Of a stretch of 64,000 nt of DNA, positions 35,469-45,498 are shown piece by piece. A program made the translations under genes and the position numbers. The stretch is from the NCBI RefSeq assembly GCF_003788635.1, contig NZ_AYKH01000011.1, forward strand, positions 1 through 64,000, written 5' to 3'. The notes under the pieces are model-generated. The model was not told where the DNA came from. It ran no database searches and was given only the letters and a program-made list of their open reading frames with translations. The first letter of the stretch is position 1. Each line of letters opens with the position of its first letter. The stretch comes from Salinisphaera orenii subsp. orenii MK-B5. Lineage in GTDB: Bacteria > Pseudomonadota > Gammaproteobacteria > Nevskiales > Salinisphaeraceae.

Positions 35469-38400
35469 CTAGTTGCCGGAGATCGTGAAGGTCGCCCGCG
35501 GTCGGGCCGCCTCGCTGCGCTCGACCACCGGTTCGCGGGTGGTGATGCGGTCCGGGTTGACGTTGCGCGCGGCCAGATAGTCACGCACCGCCTCGCCGCG
35601 CAGGCGCGCCAGTTCGCGCAGGTCGAGCGCGTTCTGCACGTCGACCTCCTCGCCGTGGAACAGCGCCATGCCGTCGCGGTCGCCCGGTACCGCGTGCCCG
35701 GTCACGGTCAGCTCGATGGACGTATCCTCGCGCATGGCCTGGGCCAGGCGTGCGAGATAGAGCCGGTCCTCGGATTGCACGTAGTGTTTGCCGGACACGA
35801 AGATCACCGGCCGGGAGGCCAGCGAACGCGTCAGGTCCATCATCGCGTTCTTGGCGCGATTGAGCAGCCCGACCGGCGAGTAATCGCTGGTGAGCGCGGT
35901 GCGCAGGCCGGCCAGAATCGCCTCGCGCACGAGATTGCGGATCGAGAAGTAGGGGTTACTGACATCGCCCAGTATGGCGGTCTCGAAGTTGATGAGATCG
36001 TCTTGGCCGCGCACCAGCGCGAGCGCGGTGTCCATGTTGATGCCGAAGGCGATCTCCGTGGCCTGGCCGCCATCGTCGGCGAGCCGGAAATTGGCCAGCG
36101 TGGTGTCGAGGTTGCCATCGAGTTCGCCGTTCGTGGCGTCGATCGAGAGCGTGCCGTCGGCGACGCCGCCGGCGATGCGTCGACCCAGCGCGGCGTTCAT
36201 GTACCCGGACAGCGGGGGCAGCGCGAGCGAGCGCAGCCAGGCATCCGCCTCCATGTCGAGCCCGCCGCGGCCCATCGGCGAGACCTCGCCGCGGCTGTCG
36301 AGGTGGCCGTAGGCGCCGACGTCCAGAGCCAGGCGGTACTCGGCGCGGTTGTCGGTCTGGCCGGTGTCCAGGTTCTCCAGCACGAAGTTGATGTTGGCGC
36401 CGTTGAGTGCGACGTCCGGCGTCACCGAGACGTCGTGGAACTGGATGCGCGGCCCGGAAACGCCGAGATGATCGAGCGCGAAGGTCGAGCCCGGGTCCGA
36501 GTCCGCGCCGCCCTCGGAGTCGCCGTTGGTCCCGCCGGTTGCGTCCGACGCGCCGCCGCCGAAGAATTCGGAGATCACGCCCATGCCGCCGCCGTCCCGC
36601 CGCAGATGGATATCGGCGTCTGCGATGTCGAGATCGGCGAGACGATAATGGCGCAGATCGGTCAGGCGGAACCGGCGGGCCGTGCCGGTGACGGCCTCGA
36701 GCACGGCCACGTCGGTGTTCGTGTCGCCGAGCAGGCGCAGGCCGCTGGTCTCCAGCGACTCGAGTGCGATGTCGTCGAGGCCGTCGATCGACAGGTGCTT
36801 GGCGTAGCCCTGCAGCATCGACACCCAGGCCGCGTCGATGGCGGTGTTCATGACCGCGAACTCGTGCCCGTCGACGTCGCCGTCCACGCTCAGGCGCAGC
36901 GTGTCGCCGGCGGGCTGCTCGGCGTACTCGCCGTTGAACACGATGCGCTGGCTCGTGATGGCGAGGTCGGCGCCGGCGATGCTCGTGCGGGCCTCGCTCG
37001 CGATGACGCGGCCCCGGGCCCGGCGGGCGGTCAGTGCGGCCATGTCCAGCGAGAAGTCGCCGTGCCATTCCAGGGTGTCGGCAGTGAAATCGCCGCTTTC
37101 CGGTACGCGAAAGGCGAAGTCGGCGCTGGACAGCGTGCCGTCGGTCTCGATGCGCGTGGCCGCGCCGTCGGCGACCGTATGGGTGGTGCCTTGCCAGTCG
37201 AGGTTCGTGCCGTCGATGGTCAGGCTGTCGCCGACGGCCAGGGTGAGTGCTTCGGCCTGCAGGCGGCCGTCGCTGTCCACGGTGGTCGCCTCCGCCGCGA
37301 GGGTGGTGGCGGTGGTGCCCTGCCATTCGAAGCCGGGGCTTTCGAAGCGCGTCCCGCCGCTGGCCGAGAGCGTGGACTCCCCGGCCGTCAGCCGGCCGTC
37401 GGTCTCGATGCGCGGGCCTGCGGCGGCGAACGTGGTCGTGCTCGTACCCTGCCAATGCGCCTGGGGTTGGCGTAGCGAGAAGCCGGCCGGGCCGCGGATA
37501 TCCAGCCCGGTGGCATCGAGGGCACTGTCGGTGGTGATGCGGCCGGGGGCGCCCTCGGCCGTGGCGATGTCGATGCGGGTCGTGCCGCGGCTGTCGAAGC
37601 GATCGGCGTGCAGGCGGGTGTCGCTGCCGGACGTCAGGCTCATGTTTTGCCCGGAGAGCGTGCCGTCGAGCCCCGCGCGGATGCCGTCGGCGGTCAGCGT
37701 GGTGCGCGTGCTGCCCTGCCAGTGGGCGCTGTCCGCTTCGAGGCCGCTCGAGCCGCCGGCCTGCAGATCGAGATCGGCGGTGTCCAGCCGGCCGTCGGTC
37801 TCGATCGAGCCGGGTTCGCCGTCGGCCCGCATGAGGCGCATGGTCACCCGGCCCGACCAATCGGCCTGTCGACTGGCCGCCGTGACCCCGTCGCCCAGGG
37901 CCAGGCGCGAGTCGCGCCATTCGGCCTCGCCTTCGACGTCCATGTCGAGGCCGCTGTCGGCCCGATAGCGCAGATCGACGCGCTGCTCGGCGTCGAGCCG
38001 GCCGGTGAAGGTCTTGAGGCCGCCGCGCCGGGCGACCGGGCTCAGCAGCTCCAGCCGCAGAGCGTTCGTCTCGATCTCGAATTGCGCGCTGAGCTCGTCG
38101 CCGAACGGCACCACGCGTCCCTCGAGGCCGATGCGGCCTTCGCCCACCGTCATGTCGGCGTCCACCGACACCGTATTGTCGGTCTGCCAGGTCACCAGGT
38201 CGCGGGCGCCGGACTGGTCGAACACGATCTCGCGGTCGATGGCCGGCTGGTCGCCGATCTCCGGCTGCCGGTAGTGCAGGGCGAGGCCGTCGACCGTGAG
38301 CCGGTGCAGCGCGAACCCCCAGCCGCCGCCTCCGTCGCTGCTGCCGCCGCCCGTCACGGGCACGCCGGCCACGCGTAGGTTGTTGTCCGCGGTCCGCCGG

Positions 38401-38726
38401 ATGTCGATCGTGGCCTCCTCGAGGGCGAACCGGGACAGGCTGATCCGCTTGGATAACAGCGGCGGATAGTCGATCGACACCGCCAGCCGGCCGATCTCGA
38501 AGCCGTCGCCGGCGTCCGTTTCGCCGCGGGCGTTTCGATACTCGATACGGCCCGTGAACAGATTGACGTCGACCGCGTCGATGGTCGCGGTCACCCCCTG
38601 GGTCGACAGATAATGGATCGTCAAGGCGCGCGCCGCGTGGGGCGCGCCAATGATCACCGCGGCGATGACGACGGCGAGGGCGGCGAGCGCGTAGAGAATG
38701 CGGCGCAGGCCGCGGGTGAGTGTCAT
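35469..38726 (-). CDS. DUF748/AsmA-like large envelope protein with internal repeats
   Basis: A 1085-residue protein: an N-terminal membrane anchor (about 8-28), then a DUF748-type periplasmic body (IHYLSTQGVTATIDAVDVNLFTGRIEYRNARG; LPPLSGYMNAALGRRIAGGVADGTLSID), and an OmpA-like C-terminal stretch (VTGHAVPGDRDG, LARLRGEAVRDYLAARNVNPDRI). Between about 305 and 560 there are several degenerate units of 40-46 residues sharing W-Q-G-T-T, I-E-T-D-G-x-L and L-x-A-x-G phrases. AsmA/DUF748 proteins form long beta-groove structures linked to lipid transport or outer-membrane integrity. Only the anchored topology is clear from the sequence; the cargo is unknown. Divergent from the oxidoreductase at 38809. 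Confidence 0.85.
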   Translation of the reverse strand: MTLTRGLRRILYALAALAVVIAAVIIGAPHAARALTIHYLSTQGVTATIDAVDVNLFTGRIEYRNARGETDAGDGFEIGRLAVSIDYPPLLSKRISLSRFALEEATIDIRRTADNNLRVAGVPVTGGGSSDGGGGWGFALHRLTVDGLALHYRQPEIGDQPAIDREIVFDQSGARDLVTWQTDNTVSVDADMTVGEGRIGLEGRVVPFGDELSAQFEIETNALRLELLSPVARRGGLKTFTGRLDAEQRVDLRYRADSGLDMDVEGEAEWRDSRLALGDGVTAASRQADWSGRVTMRLMRADGEPGSIETDGRLDTADLDLQAGGSSGLEADSAHWQGSTRTTLTADGIRAGLDGTLSGQNMSLTSGSDTRLHADRFDSRGTTRIDIATAEGAPGRITTDSALDATGLDIRGPAGFSLRQPQAHWQGTSTTTFAAAGPRIETDGRLTAGESTLSASGGTRFESPGFEWQGTTATTLAAEATTVDSDGRLQAEALTLAVGDSLTIDGTNLDWQGTTHTVADGAATRIETDGTLSSADFAFRVPESGDFTADTLEWHGDFSLDMAALTARRARGRVIASEARTSIAGADLAITSQRIVFNGEYAEQPAGDTLRLSVDGDVDGHEFAVMNTAIDAAWVSMLQGYAKHLSIDGLDDIALESLETSGLRLLGDTNTDVAVLEAVTGTARRFRLTDLRHYRLADLDIADADIHLRRDGGGMGVISEFFGGGASDATGGTNGDSEGGADSDPGSTFALDHLGVSGPRIQFHDVSVTPDVALNGANINFVLENLDTGQTDNRAEYRLALDVGAYGHLDSRGEVSPMGRGGLDMEADAWLRSLALPPLSGYMNAALGRRIAGGVADGTLSIDATNGELDGNLDTTLANFRLADDGGQATEIAFGINMDTALALVRGQDDLINFETAILGDVSNPYFSIRNLVREAILAGLRTALTSDYSPVGLLNRAKNAMMDLTRSLASRPVIFVSGKHYVQSEDRLYLARLAQAMREDTSIELTVTGHAVPGDRDGMALFHGEEVDVQNALDLRELARLRGEAVRDYLAARNVNPDRITTREPVVERSEAARPRATFTISGN

Positions 38727-38808
38727 CCGAAGGGTCGATTGGCCGCGTCAGCACAAGAGCCTATCATCGGCCTCTGGTTTTCCGACACGTTTCAACGCAG
38801 GGCACAAC

Positions 38809-39675
38809 ATGAACACCGCTTTCATCGGTCTCGGCGGCATGGGCCACGGCATGGCCGCCAATCTCCACAAGGCCGGGCTGCTGACGGCCGTCTACAACCG
38901 CACCGCGGAAACGGCCAAGGCTTTCGCGGACAGCTACGGCGTCAAGGCCGTCGCCGACCCGGCGGATGTCGCCGCCGAGGCCGAGGCGATCGTGCTCTGC
39001 GTGAGTGCCGACGCCGATGTGCTCGCCATGGTGGACGCGATCGTCGACGGTCTGACCGAGCGGCACGTGGTCATCGACTGCTCGACGGTCGCCAGCGACA
39101 CCGCCCGCGAGGCCGCCGAGCGCGTGGCCCGCAAGGGTGCGGCCTTCGTGGACGCGCCGGTCTCCGGCGGCACCGAGGGCGCCGAGAAGGGCACGCTCTC
39201 GATCATGGTCGGCGCCGACGAGGCGGTCTTCGAGCGCGCGACGCCGGTGCTGGAGGCCATGGGCGCGAGCATCACCCACATGGGCGGGGTCGGCAGCGGC
39301 CAGGCGACCAAGGCCGTCAACCAGATCCTCTGCGCCGGTATCAATCAGGCCGTCTGCGAAGGCATGCGCTTCGCCGCGGCGCTGGATCTGCCGCTGGAGA
39401 AGGTGGTGGATGTGGTCGGCTCCGGCGCGGCCGGCAACTGGTTCGTCAACCACCGTGGCAAGACCATGGTCCGCGATGTCTTCGATCCGGGCTTCAAGAT
39501 GAAGCACCACTACAAGGATCTCGGCATCTGCCTGCACATGGCCGAGCTAAACGGCGGCAGCCTGCCGCTGTCGGCGGCCACGCGCGAGGAATACGAGCAG
39601 CTGATCGAAGACGGCTACGGCGAGGAGGACATCTCCGCGCTCTATCGCGCCCGGCGGGATCTGTTCGAACGCTAG
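38809..39675 (+). CDS. 3-hydroxyisobutyrate dehydrogenase-family NAD(P)-dependent oxidoreductase
   Basis: A 288-residue beta-hydroxyacid dehydrogenase. FIGLGGMGHGMAANLHKAG is the Rossmann signature, DAPVSGGTEGAEKGTLSIMVG the substrate-binding loop, and GSGQATKAVNQIL holds catalytic Lys168 and Asn171. The family includes 3-hydroxyisobutyrate dehydrogenase, tartronate semialdehyde reductase and succinic semialdehyde reductases, so the substrate is open. ATG 38809 begins the Rossmann strand directly and gives normal length. It is divergent from the DUF748 gene and convergent with a small stress-type protein; it is not near a valine or glyoxylate cluster. Confidence 0.88.
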   Translation: MNTAFIGLGGMGHGMAANLHKAGLLTAVYNRTAETAKAFADSYGVKAVADPADVAAEAEAIVLCVSADADVLAMVDAIVDGLTERHVVIDCSTVASDTAREAAERVARKGAAFVDAPVSGGTEGAEKGTLSIMVGADEAVFERATPVLEAMGASITHMGGVGSGQATKAVNQILCAGINQAVCEGMRFAAALDLPLEKVVDVVGSGAAGNWFVNHRGKTMVRDVFDPGFKMKHHYKDLGICLHMAELNGGSLPLSAATREEYEQLIEDGYGEEDISALYRARRDLFER

Positions 39676-39691
39676 CTCGACGGGCCGACGG

Positions 39692-39724
39692 GCCCGGCCG
39701 GTGGCGGTATGCTGCCGGCCGGGC
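39692..39724. terminator. hairpin between convergent genes
   Basis: A 10-bp perfect stem (39692-39701 with 39715-39724), 13-base loop, lies between two convergent stops (39675 and 39742). No T-run, so terminator function is only inferred from position. Confidence 0.45.
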
Positions 39725-39741
39725 GCCGCCGCGGCCGATGT

Positions 39742-40254
39742 CTACGGAAAAGCCGGCTTGTGCGGATCGGTGCCCTCGATGCGGGCGTCGGGATGGTTGT
39801 CACGGACCACGTTCTGGATCTCGTCCACCCGGCCGTCATCGACGTCGACCATCATCAGCACGCGGCCGTCGCGGATGGCCTGCTCGTACTGCTCGACCTT
39901 GGCGTTGTTGTGGCGGATGCCGATCATGCTCGAGACCCAGGCACCGAAGCCGGCGCCACCCAGGCCGGTTGCGGCGACCATGCCGCCGCCAACGGCGATA
40001 CCGGCCGGCGGGAACGCCATCGCGGCCAGGCCGGCCAGAACCCCGGTGACGCCGCCCGCGGCCGCACCGCGTTCGGCCGATCCGGCCAGATCCGAGGTCT
40101 GGGAGACGCCGGCCTGCGGCAGGTCGCGGGTCTGGGCGTCCTCGCGCGCGACCACGTACATGTCGTTCTCGGTCACGCGTGCGAGCAGCAGATCGTCGAC
40201 CACGCGCTGGGTGGTCTCGATATCGGGCAGCAGAAAATAGAGTCGGCGCTTCAT
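39742..40254 (-). CDS. DUF1269-like protein with glycine-zipper segment
   Basis: A 170-residue protein: N-terminal beta-alpha-beta (RRLYFLLPDIETTQRVVDDLLLARV), a linker, a Gly/Ala-rich hydrophobic stretch (AAAGGVTGVLAGLAAMAFPPAGIAVGGGMV, about 65-95), then VRDGRVLMMVDVDDGRVDEI. This is the layout of proteins annotated as DUF1269 or general stress proteins; function unknown. The central segment may insert in or associate with the membrane. It is followed, on the same strand, by nothing within 60 bases, and argH lies upstream. Confidence 0.75.
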   Translation of the reverse strand: MKRRLYFLLPDIETTQRVVDDLLLARVTENDMYVVAREDAQTRDLPQAGVSQTSDLAGSAERGAAAGGVTGVLAGLAAMAFPPAGIAVGGGMVAATGLGGAGFGAWVSSMIGIRHNNAKVEQYEQAIRDGRVLMMVDVDDGRVDEIQNVVRDNHPDARIEGTDPHKPAFP

Positions 40255-40330
40255 ACGGTTATCCGTTGTCGGAGCGATGTTCGTTGGACTCGTACGCCGC
40301 GTGTGTGTTCCGGGGATGCAGCCGCCGTGC

Positions 40331-41716
40331 TCAGAGCGTGTGACGGGCCCGGGCCGCGGCCGCGCGCACCTGCGCCGGGGCGGTGCCGCCGATGTGATCG
40401 CGGGCGGCGACGGAGCCCTCGAGGGTGAGCACCTCGTAGACGTCGGCGCTGATGTGTTCGGAAAAACCCTGCAGTGTGGCCAGATCCAGCTCGGCCAGGT
40501 CGCAGCCGACCCGGATCGCGTGCTGGACGCTCTGGCCCACGATCTCGTGGGCGTCGCGGAAGGCCACGCCCCGGCGCACCAGATAATCGGCCAGATCTGT
40601 GGCGGTGGCGAAGCCCTGGCGGGCGGCCTCGCGACAGGTGTCGGCGTAAACTGTGACGTGCGGCATCATGTCCGCATAGAGGGCCACGCTGGCCATGACG
40701 GTGTCGGCGACATCGAAGATCGGCTCCTTGTCCTCCTGATTGTCGCGGTTGTAGGCCAGCGGCTGGCCCTTCATCAGCGTGAGCAGCGAGACCAGATGGC
40801 CGTTGACGCGGGCGGTCTTGCCGCGGACCAGCTCGGCCACGTCGGGGTTTTTCTTCTGCGGCATGATCGACGAGCCCGTGCAGTAGCGGTCGGGTAGATC
40901 GACGAAACCGAAGGCCGGGCTCATCCAGAGCACCAGCTCTTCGGAGAAGCGCGACAGATGCGTCATCACGAGTGCGGCCGCGGAGACGAACTCGATGGCG
41001 AAGTCGCGATCCGAGACCGCATCCAGCGAGTTGTCGATCACGCTGTCGAAGCCGAGCTCCGCGGCGACCATCTCGCGATCGATGGGAAAGGTCGTGCCGG
41101 CGAGTGCGGCCGCGCCCAGTGGCAGGCGGTTCACGCGCGCCCGGACCTCGGCCAACCGCTCGCTGTCGCGGGCGAGCATGGCCTGCCAGGCCAGCATGTG
41201 GTGGCCGAAGGTCACCGGCTGGGCGACCTGCATGTGGGTGAAGCCCGGCATGATGGTGTCGGCCTCGCGCTCGGCCAGATCGACGAGCGCAGCGCGCAGC
41301 CGGGCCACCTCCGCGCTCAGCGCGTCGAGCCGGTCGCGCAGCCAGAGGCGGATGTCGGTGGCGATCTGGTCGTTGCGGCTGCGGCCCGTGTGCAGCTTCT
41401 TGCCGAGCGCGCCGATGTCCTCGGTCAGGCGCGCCTCGATGTTCATGTGCACGTCCTCGAGGGCCGGGTCCCAGACGAAGTCGCCCGCCCGGATGCGTTC
41501 GCCGATGGCCTCGAGCCCGGCCGCGGTGGCGTCGAACTCGGCGTCGGTCAGCACGCCCACGCGTGCCAGCATGCGCGCATGGGCGATGGAGCCGCGGATG
41601 TCGTGGGCGGCCAGCCGGGCGTCGAAGGATACCGACTCGGTGAAGGCCGCGACCCGGGCGTCCGGGCCCTCGGAGAACCGTCCGCCCCAGGTCTGATGAC
41701 TGTCGCTGCTGCCCAT
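40331..41716 (-). CDS. argH: argininosuccinate lyase
   Basis: A 461-residue fumarase-superfamily enzyme. [22 protein letters not shown] at the start, [28 protein letters not shown] and [12 protein letters not shown] (signature with the catalytic Ser, about 277-288) identify ArgH. It cleaves argininosuccinate to arginine and fumarate, the last step of arginine synthesis, which here also feeds the SpeA reaction. The start is ATG 41716; the frame stays open upstream but those residues are not conserved. Divergent from algZ, the order known in Pseudomonas. Confidence 0.96.
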   Translation of the reverse strand: MGSSDSHQTWGGRFSEGPDARVAAFTESVSFDARLAAHDIRGSIAHARMLARVGVLTDAEFDATAAGLEAIGERIRAGDFVWDPALEDVHMNIEARLTEDIGALGKKLHTGRSRNDQIATDIRLWLRDRLDALSAEVARLRAALVDLAEREADTIMPGFTHMQVAQPVTFGHHMLAWQAMLARDSERLAEVRARVNRLPLGAAALAGTTFPIDREMVAAELGFDSVIDNSLDAVSDRDFAIEFVSAAALVMTHLSRFSEELVLWMSPAFGFVDLPDRYCTGSSIMPQKKNPDVAELVRGKTARVNGHLVSLLTLMKGQPLAYNRDNQEDKEPIFDVADTVMASVALYADMMPHVTVYADTCREAARQGFATATDLADYLVRRGVAFRDAHEIVGQSVQHAIRVGCDLAELDLATLQGFSEHISADVYEVLTLEGSVAARDHIGGTAPAQVRAAAARARHTL

Positions 41717-41816
41717 GATGTCTCGCTCTGCCGCGGGTGCCGGCGCGCGAGTATAGCAACGCCGAGCGCCCGGGCCCGGCTTGACGCTCGCCCGGCGGGG
41801 TCGAACACTCGCGTGC

Positions 41817-42863
41817 ATGCAGGCCGCGCGCGAACCCGTCGAATTCCTGCCGGACTTCTGCACCGGGTCGCGCGTGCTGCACGTGCTTCTGGTCTGCGAG
41901 GCCGTGGCGGTGGTGCTGGCTTTGGGCGAGGCCGACCCGGCGGCGCTGCCGCGACGGCTGCTGCTGCTGTCGGTCTATCTGCAGTGGATCGGGATCTGCA
42001 GCGCTGCCGCGCTGTGTCTGGTGCGCCGCCATGCCGGGCATCTGGATGCGCGCGGGGTGGTCGCACTGGCCTATCTGATCCTGCTGGCGGTGACCTTCGC
42101 GATCACCGAGATCACGTTCGTGGCCGGCCGCTACGCCGGCTTTTCGCCGCTGTTCGGCCCGGCCGGTCATCTGGCGTTCGTCGCGCGCAGCCTGGGCATC
42201 TGTGCCGTGGTCGCCGCGCTGGCCCTGCGCTATTTCTGGCTGCGCTCGGCCTGGCGGCAGCATGCCCGGGCGGAGGTGCAGGCGCGCCTGGAGGCGCTGC
42301 AGGCGCGGATCGAGCCGCATTTTCTTTTCAACAGCCTCAACAGCGTGGCCGCGCTGATCGCCGCCCGGCCGGCCGCGGCCGAGCGGGCACTCGAGGATCT
42401 GGCGGCCCTGCTGCGCGCGCGCCTGGCCGACGACGCGCCGGACGTGGTGGCGCTGGCCGACGAGCTGGTGCTGGTCGAGGCCTATGTGCGCATCGAGCAG
42501 CTGCGCCTGGGTGAGCGATTGACCCTGGATTTCGACATCGATCCGGCCGCGCGCGGCTGCCGCCTGCCGGCGCTGATGGTGCAGCCGCTGGTCGAGAACG
42601 CGATCGCACACGGGGTGGCGCGCCTGCCGGCCGGCGGCACGGTCGGCGTGGCCGCGGGTCTGCGGGAGCGAATGCTGGTGGTGCGCGTGACCAATCCGCT
42701 GGCCGCCGACGCGCCGGCCGCGCCCGGCAACCGACAGGCGCTGGTCAACATCCGCCGGCGACTGGCGTTACGCTATGGCGACACGGCCCGCATCGACATC
42801 GCCCGGGACGAACAGCGTTTCATCGTGGACATGCAGTTGCCCCAGGACCGCCCCGACTCGTGA
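41817..42863 (+). CDS. algZ: LytS/AlgZ-type sensor histidine kinase
   Basis: A 348-residue membrane kinase. FLPDFC near the start is an AlgZ/FimS hallmark, followed by four predicted helices (about 30-48, 57-77, 85-104, 115-135). The kinase core is of the His_kinase type: [18 protein letters not shown] with phospho-His168 and [17 protein letters not shown]. In Pseudomonas AlgZ/AlgR control alginate, type IV pili and virulence; in this genus the targets are unknown. The stop overlaps the algR start (TGATG). Location between argH and hemC is the classical arrangement. Confidence 0.9.
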   Translation: MQAAREPVEFLPDFCTGSRVLHVLLVCEAVAVVLALGEADPAALPRRLLLLSVYLQWIGICSAAALCLVRRHAGHLDARGVVALAYLILLAVTFAITEITFVAGRYAGFSPLFGPAGHLAFVARSLGICAVVAALALRYFWLRSAWRQHARAEVQARLEALQARIEPHFLFNSLNSVAALIAARPAAAERALEDLAALLRARLADDAPDVVALADELVLVEAYVRIEQLRLGERLTLDFDIDPAARGCRLPALMVQPLVENAIAHGVARLPAGGTVGVAAGLRERMLVVRVTNPLAADAPAAPGNRQALVNIRRRLALRYGDTARIDIARDEQRFIVDMQLPQDRPDS

Positions 42864-43594
42864 TGAAAGTGGTCATCGTCGACGACGAGCCGCTCGCCCG
42901 CGAGCGGCTTCGCCGCCTGCTCGCCGACTGTTCCGACTGCAGCGTCGCCGCCGAGGCCGGCGACGGCGAGACGGCGCTGCGCTGCGTGCGCGAACAGGCG
43001 CCCGACGCCGTGCTGCTCGACGTGCACATGCCGGGCATGGACGGGCTCGCGGTGGCGCGGATTCTGGCCGAAGCCGAGCTGCCACCGGCGGTGATCTTCG
43101 TCACCGCGTACAGCGAGCACGCGCTGTCGGCCCACAACAGCCATGCCGCCGGCTATCTGCTCAAGCCCGTGCGCCGCGACGATCTCGCCGCCGCGCTGGC
43201 GCGTGCCCGGCGGCCGAGCCGGGCCCAGCTGGCCGCGCTCGCCGATCACGGCGACGGCGAGGCATCACCGCGTTACGTCACCGCGCGTACGCGTGACGGC
43301 ATCGACCGCGTGGCGGTCGACGACATCCTGTATTTCTGGGCCGACCGCAAATACACCACCGTCTATCATCGCACCGGCGAGATGCTCATCGACCAGTCGC
43401 TGCTGACACTGGAACAGTCATTGGCGCCGGCGTTCATGCGCATCCACCGCAAGGCGCTGGTCGCCTGTCGCCATATCACCGGGCTGCGCTTCGACGGCCA
43501 GGGCGATGCCCGCATCACGCTGCGCCACGTGGCCGACAGCGTGCCGGTCAGCCGCCGCCGGCTGGCCGACGTGCGTACCCTGCTCGAATCCTGA
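42863..43594 (+). CDS. algR: LytTR-family response regulator AlgR
   Basis: A 243-residue regulator with receiver motifs VVIVDDEPLARERL, phospho-acceptor Asp53 in VLLDVHMPGMDG, and a LytTR DNA-binding domain (RYVTARTRDGIDRVAVDDILYFWADRKYTTVYH, FMRIHRKALVACRHI). It is the partner of algZ, and the ATG overlaps its stop. Starting at GTG 42860 would add only one residue. Its position directly before hemC suggests co-expression with the heme genes, as in Pseudomonas. Confidence 0.93.
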   Translation: MKVVIVDDEPLARERLRRLLADCSDCSVAAEAGDGETALRCVREQAPDAVLLDVHMPGMDGLAVARILAEAELPPAVIFVTAYSEHALSAHNSHAAGYLLKPVRRDDLAAALARARRPSRAQLAALADHGDGEASPRYVTARTRDGIDRVAVDDILYFWADRKYTTVYHRTGEMLIDQSLLTLEQSLAPAFMRIHRKALVACRHITGLRFDGQGDARITLRHVADSVPVSRRRLADVRTLLES

Positions 43595-43622
43595 GCCGTC
43601 CGCCCACACCGAGGAACGCCCC

Positions 43623-44543
43623 ATGACGCAGACGCTTCGCATCGCCACCCGTCAGTCCGAGCTCGCGCTCTGGCAGGCCCGCCATGTCCAGGTGCGCCTC
43701 CAGACCGCGCTGCCCGAGGTCGAAGTCGTCCTGCTGCCCATCCGCACCGAGGGGGATCGCGTCCTCGATCGGCCGTTGGCCGAGATCGGTGGCAAGGGGC
43801 TGTTTCTCAAGGAGCTCGAGGCGGCGCTCGCCGACGGCGAGGCGGATCTGGCGGTGCATTCGATGAAGGACGTGCCCGCGGAACTGCCGCCCGGCTTCGC
43901 GCTGCCGACGGTGCTGGCGCCCGGTAGTCCGCTGGACGCCTTCGTCTCCAACGATCACGACTCGGTCGAAGCCCTGCCCGCGGGCGCGCGGGTCGGGACC
44001 TCCAGCCTGCGGCGCGCGGCCATGCTCAAGCATCTGCGCCCCGATCTGGAGATCGCCAACCTGCGCGGCAATGTCCAGACACGTCTGGCCAAGCTCGACG
44101 CCGGCGAGTACGACGCCATCCTGCTGGCCTGCGCGGGTCTGGAACGGCTTGAACTGGCCGCGCGCATCCGCAGCGCGCTCACCCCGGAGCAGAGCCTGCC
44201 GGCGATCGGCCAGGGCGTGCTCGGCATCGAGATCCGCGCCGACGACGAGGTCACGGCGAGCCGGATCGCCGCCCTCGACGACGAATACACCCATATCCGT
44301 GTCGACGCCGAACGCGCGGTCAACGCGCGCCTGGAGGGCAGCTGTCATCTGCCCATCGCCGCACACGCCGAGCACGACGGCAGCACGCTGTGGCTGCGCG
44401 CGGCCGTGGGCAAGCCCGACGGCAGCGTGATGGTGCGCGACGAGATCTCGGGGCCCACCGGCGAGGCGGCGGGTCTCGGCCAGGCGTTGGCCGAGCGTCT
44501 GCTGGCCGCCGGCGCCGACCGCATCCTCGCGGATCTCGCCTAG
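43623..44543 (+). CDS. hemC: hydroxymethylbilane synthase
   Basis: A 306-residue porphobilinogen deaminase: RIATRQSELALWQA, GGKGLFLKELE, LAVHSMKDVPAELP, GTSSLRRAAML, LRGNVQTRLAKLD and IGQGVLGIE, with the cofactor-attaching Cys241 in LEGSCHLPIAAHA. It polymerises four porphobilinogens into hydroxymethylbilane for heme and sirohaem. It follows algR by 28 bases; the hemD start is 152 bases later, a wider gap than usual. Confidence 0.96.
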   Translation: MTQTLRIATRQSELALWQARHVQVRLQTALPEVEVVLLPIRTEGDRVLDRPLAEIGGKGLFLKELEAALADGEADLAVHSMKDVPAELPPGFALPTVLAPGSPLDAFVSNDHDSVEALPAGARVGTSSLRRAAMLKHLRPDLEIANLRGNVQTRLAKLDAGEYDAILLACAGLERLELAARIRSALTPEQSLPAIGQGVLGIEIRADDEVTASRIAALDDEYTHIRVDAERAVNARLEGSCHLPIAAHAEHDGSTLWLRAAVGKPDGSVMVRDEISGPTGEAAGLGQALAERLLAAGADRILADLA

Positions 44544-44695
44544 TGCACCGCGGGGCGGATTCGATGCGCGATTCCAATCCTCCGGCCCCCGCTGCGGTCA
44601 TGGCCCGAGTCGCCGATGCGGCGCGTGACCGACTCGCGTCCGTCACGACACATCGTTCGGACGCCATGTCGCGACACGTCGCGGGACGCTAGGTC

Positions 44696-45466
44696 ATGCG
44701 CGTGCCGCTGAGCGGCTGTCGGGTCTGGCTGACACGGCCGGCGCACCAGGCCGAAGGCTGGGCGGCCGCCCTCGAGGCCGCCGGCGCCACGGTGCTTCGC
44801 GAGCCGCTGCTCACGATCGAACCGCCGGCCGACATCGAGGCGGCCCGCGCCGGCCTGATCGCGGCCGAGGCGGCCGACCGGATCCTTGCCACCAGTACCA
44901 ACGCCGTGGATGCGGCGTGGCGGCTCAAACCGGATTTCGCGCCGCAAGGCACGCTCTACGGCGTGGGTGCAGCCAGCGCCGACGCGCTGGAAGCCGCCAG
45001 CGGCCGGCCGGTGGCGCGACCGTCGGGCGCGTTCACCAGCGAGCGGCTGCTCGCGCTCGAGAGCCTCGCGGCACTTCACGGCCAGCACGCGGCGGTGTTG
45101 TCGGGCGAGGGTGGCCGCACGGCGCTCGCGGACACGCTCGCCGCACGCGGTGCCGCCGTGACGCGGGTTGCGCTCTATCGTCGCCGGGGCGCCGACATCG
45201 GGCCGGCGCGGCTGGCCCGGCTGCTGGACCGCGCCGACGCCGTCGTCGTGACCAGCGGCGAGGCGCTGGCGCATCTGCTGACGCTGGCCGGCGACGATCA
45301 CCGGGCGGCGCTGGCACGGCTCCGGTTGGTGGCGCCGAGCAGGCGTGTGGTACAACAGGCCGATCAAGGCCAGGGCTGGACCCGCGCGCCCGTCGTCGTC
45401 GACCGCATGAGCGGCGAGGCAGTGGTGACCGCGCTTGCGCGGGTCTGGCGAGGCGATCGACAATAG
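44696..45466 (+). CDS. hemD: uroporphyrinogen-III synthase
   Basis: A 256-residue HemD: CRVWLTRPAHQAEGWAAALEAAGATVLREPLLTIEPP at the N-terminus, ILATSTNAVDAAWRL, AVLSGEGGRTALADTLAARGAAVTRVALYRR and VVVTSGEALAHLL are the family's poorly conserved landmarks. It closes and inverts ring D of hydroxymethylbilane. No strong ribosome binding site precedes ATG 44696; the gap after hemC holds a 7-bp hairpin (44606-44612 with 44630-44636) that might modulate expression. Confidence 0.92.
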   Translation: MRVPLSGCRVWLTRPAHQAEGWAAALEAAGATVLREPLLTIEPPADIEAARAGLIAAEAADRILATSTNAVDAAWRLKPDFAPQGTLYGVGAASADALEAASGRPVARPSGAFTSERLLALESLAALHGQHAAVLSGEGGRTALADTLAARGAAVTRVALYRRRGADIGPARLARLLDRADAVVVTSGEALAHLLTLAGDDHRAALARLRLVAPSRRVVQQADQGQGWTRAPVVVDRMSGEAVVTALARVWRGDRQ

Positions 45467-45498
45467 CGGTCAACGGTATCGGGGGAATCCGGCATTCC

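Noticed and set aside
35956-38754. 932-residue open frame in another frame of the DUF748 gene
   Set aside because: Arginine- and proline-rich with no conserved region; the DUF748 frame has a membrane anchor and recognisable motifs.
44544-44695. Small gene between hemC and hemD
   Set aside because: The available frames are short and shadow-like, with no ribosome binding site; only a 7-bp hairpin was noted.
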